A program made the translations under genes and the position numbers. The notes below the pieces were generated by a model. The model saw only the letters and a program-made list of their open reading frames with translations, was not told the DNA's origin and made no database searches. From contig OW569392.1 in assembly GCA_937625935.1 (NCBI GenBank), forward strand, positions 186,001 to 250,000: 64,000 bases of DNA. The letters run 5' to 3'. The stretch is from Tetramitus jugosus. Its lineage: Eukaryota > Heterolobosea > Eutetramitea > Acrasida > Vahlkampfiidae. Positions 18,031 to 27,709 of the stretch are shown one piece after another (position 1 is the stretch's first letter; every line of letters begins with the position of its first letter).

Positions 18031-19470
18031 ATGATGATGAATACGAATATGAATTCAGTACCCATGGCTGCGAACAATCCATCATCATCCTTGATGTTTA
18101 CTAACCCCATGCAAGCCAAACCACAACAACAACAACAACAACCACCACAATTACAACAACCATTACAACAACATTCACCAGTTCATGCACAACAACAACA
18201 ACAAGATCCAACAAATGCACTATCCGCTCAACGACTCCAACAACAAATGAACACTTTTAAATTTGGTACAACAGACAACAGTTCAAGCATTCCATTGAGT
18301 GATCCAAACTATTGGCAAATGAGAGACTTTGAAATGTTGGAAACGTTGGGCACGGGAACGTTTGGAAGAGTGAGACTTGTGAGGCACAAGCAAACACAAC
18401 AGTACTTTGCGATAAAAATTATGAAAAAAACAGATATTATACGATTGAAACAAGTGGAGCACATTATAAGTGAAAAGGGTGTTCTTTCGGTGATTAATCA
18501 TCCGTTTGTAGTCAATTTGTATAAGACGTTCCAGGATGAACATTACTTGTACATGGTGATGGAATATGTTTGTGGTGGAGAATTGTTTTCTCATTTGAGA
18601 AAAGTGGGAAAGTTCCCCAATGATGTAAGTTACAATTGATTTTTTTTTGTTGTTGTTGTTTTTGTAATTGTTTTTGTAATTGTTGTTGTTTATGTGATGG
18701 TCATTGTGAATGCATAAATTGTTTGATTGAATGTGTTTGATTTCATTAACACTGGTGATGAACAAAATGAATAATGACTTTCATTTGATTTGTTGATTTG
18801 TTTCATTATTTTGATGATTGATTCAATGGTAAAGGTTGCCAAATTTTATGCTGCTGAAATTATACTTGTGATTGAATATTTGCACAGTAAGCATATTGTG
18901 TACAGAGATTTGAAGCCTGAGAATATTTTATTGGACACGAAGGGTCATGTGAAGATTACGGACTTTGGATTTGCAAAGAGAGTCATGGATCGTACTTGGA
19001 CGCTGTGTGGCACACCAGAGTATTTGGCACCAGAAATTATTCACTCCAAGGGTCACGGCAAAGCAGTGGACTGGTGGGCCTTGGGTATTCTGATATATGA
19101 GATGCTTGTTGGTTATCCACCATTCTTTGATGAGTCTCCATTCAAGATTTATGAGAAGATTCTGGCTGGTAGGATCGAATTTCCTCGATTCATGGATCCA
19201 GCTGCCAAAGATCTCATCAAGAAGCTGTTAACACAGGACAAGATGAAGAGAATTGGTAACTTAAAGAATGGTGCGGCAGATGTCAAGCAACACAAGTGGT
19301 TCAGAGGAGTGGATTGGAACGATTTGTACAATAAGCTCATTCCTTCGCCAATCCCCGTCAAGGTTTCATCCGCAGGAGATTCTCGATACTATGAAAAGTA
19401 TCCAGAGAGTGTGGAAACGCAGAGTGGAACATTACCGGCCGATGTTCAAGCACTGTTCGAGTCATGGTAA
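18031..19470 (+). CDS. cAMP-dependent protein kinase catalytic subunit (2 exons)
   Basis: Exon 1 is 18031-18624, and intron 18625-18834 runs from GTAAGT to AAAG, in phase 0. Exon 2 is 18835-19470. Total 409 residues. The N-terminal 75 residues are Gln-rich and replace the myristoylated helix of animal PKA. The glycine loop is GTGTFGRV (107-114), with K129 in FAIKIMKK. The catalytic loop is YRDLKPEN (D222), DFG is at 241-243, and the activation loop RTWTLCGTPE carries the PDK1-site Thr (T254). The tail ends exactly at FESW, an AGC-kinase hydrophobic motif of the FxxF type in which the final aromatic is the last residue. A regulatory subunit is not in the window. The family is secure; the PKA subtype rests on the activation loop and on the C-terminal aromatic motif. 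Confidence 0.92.
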
Positions 19471-19541
19471 CCATGCAGAGAGTTTTGTTACTGAAACAAG
19501 CAATAAAAACAAAAAAGTTTCAAATCTCCATGTGATCAAGT

Positions 19542-20919
19542 TTATTGTTCTTCATTTTCTCTTCTGAACAATGCGTTGGCCAAGTACAACTTACTGACTT
19601 GCTCGCCAGCAACCTTGTTGATCTGTCTGCAAGTGTGGTTCATTTGATAGGAAAGGAGCAGAGTTTCCAATTGAGATGGTTGTTGGATAGATCGAATGAA
19701 TTGATCTTGTTCTTCTACCGATCGATCTCCCTTCTTTTGGAGGAACGTCTTGTGAGACATAATCCTCCTTTGGTACAATTGATATTTGTTTCTTTCATTG
19801 TTCAAATCATCGGAGCACTCTAATAAACTCTCCAAGCTCTTCTCCAAAAAGTTGTTGGAGCTCAAATCTAAATTATCAAACTCGTCGTCAAACACTGCGC
19901 TAGACTCTTCATTCTTCGCTATTTCGAACAAGAATGCCTTGACGAGGGAAATGTTGTGAATCACAATTGGCAACTCTTCAAAAATCTCCTCACTTGTCAT
20001 GTTCAACTTGATCAAGACGTCTTGAATGATTTGAACACGGCTAATGGAAGCTGGCAATGAAGAATCATGTTGAGAGACAGCAGTAGGGTTAGCAGAGACC
20101 TTTGCACCCAACTTCTTCTTCAATTCATCAACAATGACTTGTTCAGCAATGCTCTCCTTGACCAAGTCAAAGAACTTTGCAGTGAGACGATAGGCCTTGA
20201 CAAACAATTGACCCTTTCTGGTTCTCACAGGGTCAAAAACAAGGTGAACACACTTGTCTCCAAACTCCATTTGATGTTGATACTGTGCATCAATAGTCTT
20301 TGCGTTCATAAAAGACTCGAGGAATGTGGATTGATACCATCCAACTGTATTGCAATCCACATTGACATCACGCAAGCACTTTAGCATGTCGACTTGATAT
20401 CGTCGTTCATCCTCCAAGAAGGATCCTGCCAACTCTGCAGCTGCAGCAGCAGCAGCTGAAGAAGATGAAAAAGATGAAGAAGAAGCAGCAGCTGAAGAGT
20501 CATCGGCAATCATTGGGAAACAATTGGTCACTTCCAATGTTTCTCTCTTGTTCAATCCCAACAAGATACCGTTCACTGGGTTAGGTACCTTGTCACTGCA
20601 ATGATTGATCATTTTTAGGAGGACCTATCACACAATCATCAAAAATATTGTAAAATAAAAAAATGGTTTTTTTGGCGCCAAAAAAAGGATCAAAAAAGAG
20701 TGTGGTTAGTTATGTGGTCGATAGATCACACGCATCATAAAGAGATCAGAGCATGTGATGAGAAGACAAAAAGCTTTTTTGTCATTTTTTCAATTGAAAA
20801 AAACATACATTAGCATCGATTTGAACGGTTGTAACGGAAACTTTGTCATTTGATTGAATTTCTTGGACAGATTCCTTGTCTAATTGAAATGGTTGTTGTT
20901 GTTGATATGGAGAAGTCAT
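19542..20919 (-). CDS. EIF3H: Translation initiation factor eIF3 subunit H (2 exons)
   Basis: Exon 1 (20919-20809) encodes a Gln-rich start and VSVTTVQIDAN. Intron 20808-20625 (GTATGT...TAG) is in phase 0. Exon 2 (20624-19542) resumes VLLKMINHCSD. The product is about 397 residues. Residues 27-165 form an MPN domain without the JAMM metal ligands, as expected for eIF3h (NGILLGLNKRETLEVTNCF, VGWYQSTFLESF). An Ala/Ser-rich insert interrupts it. The helical C-terminus (SNNFLEKSLESLLE and LSYQMNHTCRQINKV) also matches eIF3h. It acts in the eIF3 octamer on the 40S ribosome. An upstream in-frame ATG at 20967 would add 16 residues. The gene is convergent with PKA, 71 nt apart. Confidence 0.9.
20667..20686. 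promoter_or_regulatory. Perfect 20-bp palindrome with E2F-type core in the eIF3h intron
   Basis: Seven T, GGCGCC, seven A: a perfect palindrome. Its centre TTTGGCGCCAAA matches the E2F/DP consensus on both strands. It lies in the first intron, about 235 bp inside the start codon. GC-rich cores are rare in the surrounding AT-rich intron. Function is inferred only. Confidence 0.35.
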
Positions 20920-21504
20920 GTTTGATTGGTGTATTGGTGCTGATGTGCGTTTTAAGTGTGTGAGCAAAGTTTTTGTGTGTGGAGAAATTTGATCATTTGT
21001 CCGACTAGGTGAAAGTTCTTTTCACAAATTGTAGAATCAACCTCGATGAGGAACCTTCTTGGAAATGGTTGAACCTTGAAGAATGCGGAGAGTCCTGCAA
21101 AATTCACACAATGAACAGAAATCTCCGAAGTCAGGTGCAATGCTCGATACTTTTGAGTGTCCACAATCGTTTATCACCAAGCATGCTGTTCAATACACCT
21201 ACCACCACCAGACATTCTCGCATCGGTGTCACCGAATTCTGAATGGAGATTCAAATGCCCAAAATTCACGCAGACCACGGGAAAATAATTTGTTTTTCCT
21301 GAGCGTGCGGTTCAAAAGCACGTGCCCTTTGGGTCATCAGCACAGCGCTCAAACTCCGCGCACCACAATGCAATTCTGCCAGTGCTAGGAGGAGTTGGGA
21401 TAAACAAAAACGAAAAAAGAAACAGAGAGCCCATCACACAGCGTGTTCCGTTCAAACCCATTTGATATTTATGCGTTCTTCATTTCACTGAAAACACACA
21501 CAAA
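20920..21504. other. Intergenic region between eIF3h and ESRP-like genes
   Basis: This 585-bp gap lies between two diverging genes and presumably carries both promoters. It has higher GC in the middle (about 21,280-21,370) and several short open frames with no family similarity. No RNA gene was recognised. Confidence 0.4.
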
Positions 21505-24471
21505 ATGACTGAAGCTCTCACTGAACAACAACCAACAACCACAAACACAAACACAACAACAACGATAGATAGTGATGATCATGAAGAATCAACTGTAAGC
21601 TTGATGGATCAACTATTGACTCAACATTCCACAGTCATCCTATTCGCATGTCATTTCAACACTACTTCCATTGAAAATTCAGTTGATAATGATCAACAAC
21701 AACAACAAGAGCAACAACATGATAGTGAAGTAACTTGGATGACTATTCAAACGAGAGATGGTTCAAAATTAGATCAATGCACTGTTCGTGTCGCATCAAC
21801 ATCAACTGAAGCATCATCTTCATCAAGTAATGAACAACAACAACAACAGGATGAAAATGAATCATCAGTGATTGTTGTGACTTCCTTATCGCAAGTCATG
21901 CAAAAGGTAAAATTTTTCACTTTATGTTTCATTGTATTCATCATCACATAATAATGAATGATTCACACGTGTGTTATGTTGTTTTAGTTTGATCAATACT
22001 TGTATGAAAAGTATATTCGTGACAAGAGTGAGTTCTGTCTCGTCTTGTACGACTCTCATGAACAATTGTACAGTAAACATGGTCTGTATCACATGGCAGA
22101 GTCACTTGGTATTCGATTGGCAGCACATTATCAATCCTTTTATGATTTGAAGAATATTTTGGTGCTCAACAACAACAATAGCAGTTCAAATGATGATGAA
22201 AATGATGTGAATAATAATAGTAATAGTAGTAATGATGATAATAAGGTAAATGATACCATTTCCAAGTGTAAACAAATGCAACAAGTGTTTATTAGTAAGC
22301 ACAATCAAATTGTGCAGCACTCTCAGGAGAAGATTAAGAATTTCAAGTTGTCTGTTGAATCACCGGAATGGACCGGTAGAATTGCATCGACGACAAAGCC
22401 CATTAGCACACCAGTGATTCGATTAAGAGGGTTGCCATGGACGTGCAGCGAAGAGGATATTGCAGAGTTTTTTGCTGGGAGAAAACTTGCTTCCAAATCA
22501 TTGAATCCATCCTTTGCTTCCTCTTATGCTGCTTCTTTGAATGAGAGTGAGTTGCAAGAATCAGAACAACAAGAGCAACCACAAGAAGAAGAAGAAGAAA
22601 AATTGGAAAATGAACAAGAATCAGTCGGAGAGAACAAACAGCAACAGCAGGAAGAAGAAGCAGTTGAGAGACATGAAGAAGTTGACAATGAAAACAATCA
22701 AGAAGAACAAGTAGTGGATTTGATTGGAGCTAAAGATGCCAGTGATGCCAACGTGTTGCTCGTGCTCAACTCGTATGGTCGTGCCACTGGTGAAGCTTAT
22801 GTTGAGTTTGTTTCGGCAGCGGAAGCAAAATTGGCATTTGACAAGGATCGAGCCACCATGAAGCACAGATATATTGAGATTTTTGCGAGCTCAAAGCACG
22901 AAATGGAACAAGTGAGATGTGGAATTGAGCACGATTTGGGAGCACTCGGTGATTCTACAGTGATTCGAATGAGAGGACTACCGTACAAGGCCAATGTTTC
23001 ACACATTGAACAGTTTTTTGACGGATTGGAGATTGGTACTTTTCCTAGAAGATCAAGGAGTCAACCCAATGGACAAGTCGTCTATCACAAGAAGATTTTG
23101 ATTGTGATTGGACAGGATGGAAAATCAACTGGTGATGCCTATGTGGAGTTTGTAGATGTTGCCGTGTTGAAGGAAGCACTCAAGAGAAACAAGGAAAAGA
23201 TTTTCAATCGTTATATCGAGTTGTTTAGGAGTACGATTGCAGAGATGAATGCTGCTCGATTGTACTCGAAGCGTTACAGCTATCAGTATCAAATTCAACA
23301 GCAGCAACAGCAACAACCTGGTATGGAGTATGCTCCAGTGTACAATGGTTATCCTCCACATCCACAACAACCATATCGTCGTTATCCTCGTCAGCATCAC
23401 AACAATGGTAACTATCAACCAGAGTACATGGGACATCAAATGGGATACTATGAGAATGACAATAACAATAATGAGGTAAATGAGATGGATGAACAGCAGC
23501 AACATGATGAACAGTTGGTTGTGAGTGACCATGTAGTGCGATTGACCAATTTGTCCATTCAATTCGATGAAAAGTATATTGCTGAATTGTTTTCGATACT
23601 GGGTATCGAAATTGTACCACAGGGAATTCATTTGGTGATTGATGATAATGAAGTGTCGACTGGTGAAGCTTTTGTTGAATTGTATTCTGAAGATGATGTG
23701 GATACTGCTGTTTTGAGCTTGACAGAGACCTTGAAAGCAGATGGCGCACAAGTGACAAAGTCTAGTGCACAAGAGCTAGTCTCTCCATCGAATTCATTGT
23801 CTCCTGAAGAGACTGAAGAAACCTATGATTCATCATTGGAGTCTGAACATCAACAACAACAACAAGAGGAACACATTGTCGAGGAAGAGGTGCAGTCCGA
23901 TGTGCAATACCGAGAGTATTCTCAACAGCAATCACAGGGATACCACAATCATCATCCTCAGCATCAGCAGCACCATCATTACCAGAATCGACAACAGCAT
24001 CATTATCCACAACAACAACAGCAGCAGCAACACAAGCCTCATTATCATTATAGTAATTATCATCAACGATCCAATTATAATCATCATAATCATCATCACA
24101 ATGGTAACTATCATTATCATAATAACAACAGATCGCAGCAGTATCACCACCATTACAACAATGCAAATCATTACCACCAACATCAATACGCAGGAATACC
24201 GCAGTATCAACAAGAACAAGAAATGAATGAATACAATCAGCAGCCCCAAAACGCTTATGTTGAACAATTGGACTATTCCTCTGGTGGTATGCAACCACAG
24301 CAACAGTACCATCATTACAAACCAAGAAGAGGCAACTATAGAGGTGGAGGAGCACAAAGACACACAACACAAAGATATAACAACAATTACCAAGGTACGC
24401 ATTACCACTCACATCAACAACCATATCACCCAACAGCAAGTGAGCACGAAACTAATACCGGCTCAGAATAA
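21505..24471 (+). CDS. ESRP/Fusilli-like RNA-binding protein with three quasi-RRMs (2 exons)
   Basis: Exon 1 is 21505-21906, intron 21907-21987 is 81 bp (GTAAAA...TTTTAG, phase 0), and exon 2 is 21988-24471. Total about 961 residues. The N-terminal 190 residues resemble the exonuclease-like domain of animal ESRP1/2 (HSTVILFACHF, FCLVLYDSHEQLYSKH, YQSFYDLKNIL). Three quasi-RRMs follow: VIRLRGLPWTCSEEDIAEFF, VIRMRGLPYKANVSHIEQFF and VVRLTNLSIQFDEKYIAELF. Each has a GEAYVEF/GDAYVEF/GEAFVEL core and the first two are followed by RYIE(I/L)F. A Glu/Gln insert splits the first. The last 250 residues are Gln/His/Tyr/Asn-rich with an RGG-like patch (PRRGNYRGGGAQRH). ESRPs regulate splicing through G-rich sites; here the role is inferred. 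hnRNP H/F is the fallback family. Confidence 0.82.
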
Positions 24472-24616
24472 ATTATGATTCTTATTATTGTCAATTAACG
24501 AACCTCAATTTTGTGATTGTATTCAGTAATAGATTGTTTTGTGTGTCAGAGGAATAAACAAGAATGAACAGAAATTGTCTTTATGGTGACGAAGAGTAGA
24601 TAGCAAAAGTTTGTGC

Positions 24617-27022
24617 CTAAGTGTCGTTCGTGCTCGATTGTTGTTCCTCTTGCTGTTCCTTATTGTCTTGGCTGTTGAGTTTTTGCTGCTTAGTCGGCGA
24701 CTTGTTTGAAATGCTGCGATAAGCATGACTCATCATTGAGAACATGTCACTATACAATTGTTGCTCTTGATTGTAATGTGAGTGATGATGAGTGCTACTA
24801 CTCGTACTGGTAGTAGAGGTCACAGTACTACTGCTGCTAGTACTGATGTTGGTCTGAGCATGATCGTGACGATGATGCTCATGATGAGATGATGAAGGTC
24901 GAATCGCATTTAAATGATTATTAACATTCAAATGACTATTCTTAATGCTGTTATGTTGATGATCGTTGTGATTGCTGTTGATAACATGTTGAGAAGATGA
25001 TGAGAAAATGGTAGATGATTGTTCAGAGTGTTTCAGTTGTTGACTCTGTTGATCATTGAGCAATGAATCATTGTTGTTGACTGATTCAGCTGATTTTGTT
25101 GAATGACTGTCAGATGATTCACCAGTGGTATTCATAGTATTCATAGTAGTGCACAATGGATCATTATGAATACTATTACGACTATTATTGTTCTGAGTAT
25201 TATCAGATGGTTCTAACTTGATGGCAATCTTATTCGTATTCAACACTAATGGTGGTGACTTGTGAGTATCATTCGCATCATCCATAATACTTGTTTCGCT
25301 CTTTGTGGATTTAATCATTGATTTAGTATCTGAAACAGGAGTATTATTATCAGTACTACTACTACTACTTCTACTATTATTATGCTCATTATCATTCTTG
25401 TTATCCTGCTTTGATTGTTCATCTTCCTCTTCTTCTTCTTCTTCACTTCGTTTTCTCTTGTGACTCATTTGTTGCTGTTGTTGTGGATGCTGTTGAGTTG
25501 AATCATTCAATAGTAATGATTGTTGTTGATTCACCTTGTTCATCGTTGTTATACTTGATGATGAAGAGGGTGATGGTGTCAACAATAGAGAAGGAGATGA
25601 TGAGAAATGGTTTGTCGCATTTTGTTGTTGTTGTTGTTGTTGTATCGATTGATTACTAGTATTACTATTATTACTATTATTACTATTATTACTGGTATTG
25701 TAATGGTTAGTGCCTTTCCTGCTAATGTTCCGAACAACGTCCTTGCACTCAAAATTCTTTTCCTTGCATCGTTGACAGGGTCGTTCACCAGAACATGCCT
25801 TGTGATGTTTTCTGCACATTTCACACGCATAAATAATCTTTTTCTCATTGTATCCAATGTGAAATACACTACTCATGGCTGCACTACCCACTACAATCAT
25901 GTTATTGTTAACTGCACTTGAATTTTTGTTGTTATTAATAATTTGATTTTGTTGTGGTTGTTGTTGAGAAGTATTAGTTGTGGTTGTTGTTGTTGTTGTT
26001 GTGATATCGATAATAGATGGTGATGATATACTTTTTGTTGTATTCATGTTGTTAGATGATGATGATGATAAGACGGGAGAAGATGCGTATTGGAACCATT
26101 TGACTGGTTTTGTAACCGATTTGGTGACTATAGATAACTGTTGTTGTGGTTGTGGTTGTAAAGGTGATGGTTGATAAGTAGCTAATGGTGACGGTTGATG
26201 ATGTCGCACTTCAGAATTGTTATAAATATTGTTCGCAGTAGTTTGATTATACCGATGTTGTTGTTGAATGGTATTGTTATTATTATGAGTTGGAAAAGTA
26301 TGATTGAGAGAGTGTTGACCAATATGACTGTTACCACTTGACTTGTTAACTTCAGTTCCTCCACCATCATCTACTGAAGAAGAGCGACGATGCTTTTCAT
26401 GATAATAATTCGAATACGTGACTTCTTCCTGATAAGAAGACGATGCTTCATGATGATACTTTACAACAGCAGCAGCACTAGTAGTAGGATTAAACTGTTG
26501 TTGAAAAGGTTGGCGCTGATGATTATTATTTGTTGTTGTATTCATAGTTGAATGGTAATCATAAGGTGGTGGAGGTGTAGTTGACATTGTAGCATGTCGT
26601 TGTGGATGATAATGAGGTGATAATGGGGATAGAGATGATGATGACGGAGAATGATGGTAGGGATAATTATTATGGTTATATTGGGTATTATTGCCATAAT
26701 TGTTATGATGATGATTGTTAAATAAAAGAGAGGGTGATGACAATGATGAAATGGACGGCAATATTGCAGGAGTATTGTTTCGTCTCATGATTGGAGAAGT
26801 AGTGGTACTCGTTGACATCATTGTTGTTGTCGTTGTGGCCATGGGTTGTTGTTGACGAGGTGAATAGACTGAGAGTGGAGATAATGCTGATGATAAGGGA
26901 GAGTGTACGATGGGAACATTTGATTGTTGTGGTGGTTGGTACGCATGTGGTGGTGATGGATATTGAGGAGGGTGTTGTTGCTGGTGATGAGGATGTTGTG
27001 GCTGTTGTTGGTCTCTTCTCAT
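24617..27022 (-). CDS. Zn2Cys6 (GAL4-type) transcription factor
   Basis: The protein is about 801 residues from the ATG at 27022; the frame has a TTG two codons earlier, not used here. Near residue 396-425 is a binuclear zinc cluster: ACEMCRKHHKAC, then RPCQRCKEKNFEC. The spacing is C-x2-C-x6-C-x5-C-x2-C-x6-C. A basic patch follows. The rest is low complexity: Gln/Pro/His/Ser/Asn in the N-terminal half and Ser/Asn/Asp with a KRKR-EEEE segment in the C-terminal half. No fungal-type middle homology domain is seen. Zn2Cys6 factors bind CGG half sites in fungi and are found sporadically in amoebae. The target is unknown. This protein and the ESRP-like gene converge, 145 nt apart. Confidence 0.8.
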   Translation of the reverse strand: MRRDQQQPQHPHHQQQHPPQYPSPPHAYQPPQQSNVPIVHSPLSSALSPLSVYSPRQQQPMATTTTTMMSTSTTTSPIMRRNNTPAILPSISSLSSPSLLFNNHHHNNYGNNTQYNHNNYPYHHSPSSSSLSPLSPHYHPQRHATMSTTPPPPYDYHSTMNTTTNNNHQRQPFQQQFNPTTSAAAVVKYHHEASSSYQEEVTYSNYYHEKHRRSSSVDDGGGTEVNKSSGNSHIGQHSLNHTFPTHNNNNTIQQQHRYNQTTANNIYNNSEVRHHQPSPLATYQPSPLQPQPQQQLSIVTKSVTKPVKWFQYASSPVLSSSSSNNMNTTKSISSPSIIDITTTTTTTTTNTSQQQPQQNQIINNNKNSSAVNNNMIVVGSAAMSSVFHIGYNEKKIIYACEMCRKHHKACSGERPCQRCKEKNFECKDVVRNISRKGTNHYNTSNNSNNSNNSNTSNQSIQQQQQQQNATNHFSSSPSLLLTPSPSSSSSITTMNKVNQQQSLLLNDSTQQHPQQQQQMSHKRKRSEEEEEEEDEQSKQDNKNDNEHNNSRSSSSSTDNNTPVSDTKSMIKSTKSETSIMDDANDTHKSPPLVLNTNKIAIKLEPSDNTQNNNSRNSIHNDPLCTTMNTMNTTGESSDSHSTKSAESVNNNDSLLNDQQSQQLKHSEQSSTIFSSSSQHVINSNHNDHQHNSIKNSHLNVNNHLNAIRPSSSHHEHHRHDHAQTNISTSSSSTVTSTTSTSSSTHHHSHYNQEQQLYSDMFSMMSHAYRSISNKSPTKQQKLNSQDNKEQQEEQQSSTNDT

Positions 27023-27709
27023 GTTCAAATCTGAGAGATAGGGACCAATTTCATGAGGGGCGATTGTTTGTGTTTAAACAAATGATGGTATCTTGCTTTT
27101 CTGATGAATTGATGGGATCAATCAGTGCGAATTTTATAAAGGAGAGTACGACTTGAAACAACAACTTGCGTGATGGTTGGGTTGCTTGGTTGCTGCTGGG
27201 CGGCCTCGAGGACAAATCGGTTTTAGGTTGAGATTTTCACAAGCAAGGTTTTCTTTTTTGTTTTGGTGATCAATTTCACAGACACACCTTTACTGAAGCG
27301 TATTCCAATTACCTCGTCCTGGGGTTCAACTTTCTGCAGGCGCCTTTTATCCTGGTGATTTCGGCAAGGGTTCGACCTAACATGGAAGTGGCCCTCCCTT
27401 GGCGTATCTCCAAAAATTCTTTTCACATGTGAATTGGGTGCAGAGCCCGATTGGTGAAAACAACTCTCGCACAACAGAAGCTCTGCATATGCAACGTTGC
27501 TGGACTCTTGTGGCGACGGTGTACGTGCGGGAATTTGGATCCGTTGCACTGGTTAACTTGCCCCTTTTCGTGGTTTTTTGTTTGCGGCGAATTATTGTTG
27601 AGATCTACTTTCCTTTTAAGGCAGTTCCGAAGAAAGAAACTCGCGGAGTGACAGGCCAAAAGATCAGAGACATTCGTCCGGTGACCGAATGCAATCTTTG
27701 ATGTATTCA
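27023..27709. other. Intergenic region with no recognised gene
   Basis: These 687 bp separate the start of the Zn2Cys6 gene from the end of VPS13. It is more GC-rich than its surroundings between about 27,190 and 27,680. Short open frames exist on both strands but resemble nothing known. GGTTCGACCT near 27,367 recalls a tRNA T-loop, but no cloverleaf can be completed around it. Confidence 0.4.

Noticed and set aside
23762-24439. Long - strand frames opposite the ESRP-like C-terminus
   Set aside because: They are shadows of CAA/CAT/TAT-rich repeats with strongly biased Val/Ile/Asp composition and no start context or family match.
27355-27400. tRNA-like GGTTCGACCT in the GC-richer gap after VPS13
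   Set aside because: The T-loop-like string cannot be extended into a T stem plus acceptor, anticodon and D arms, so it is a chance match.
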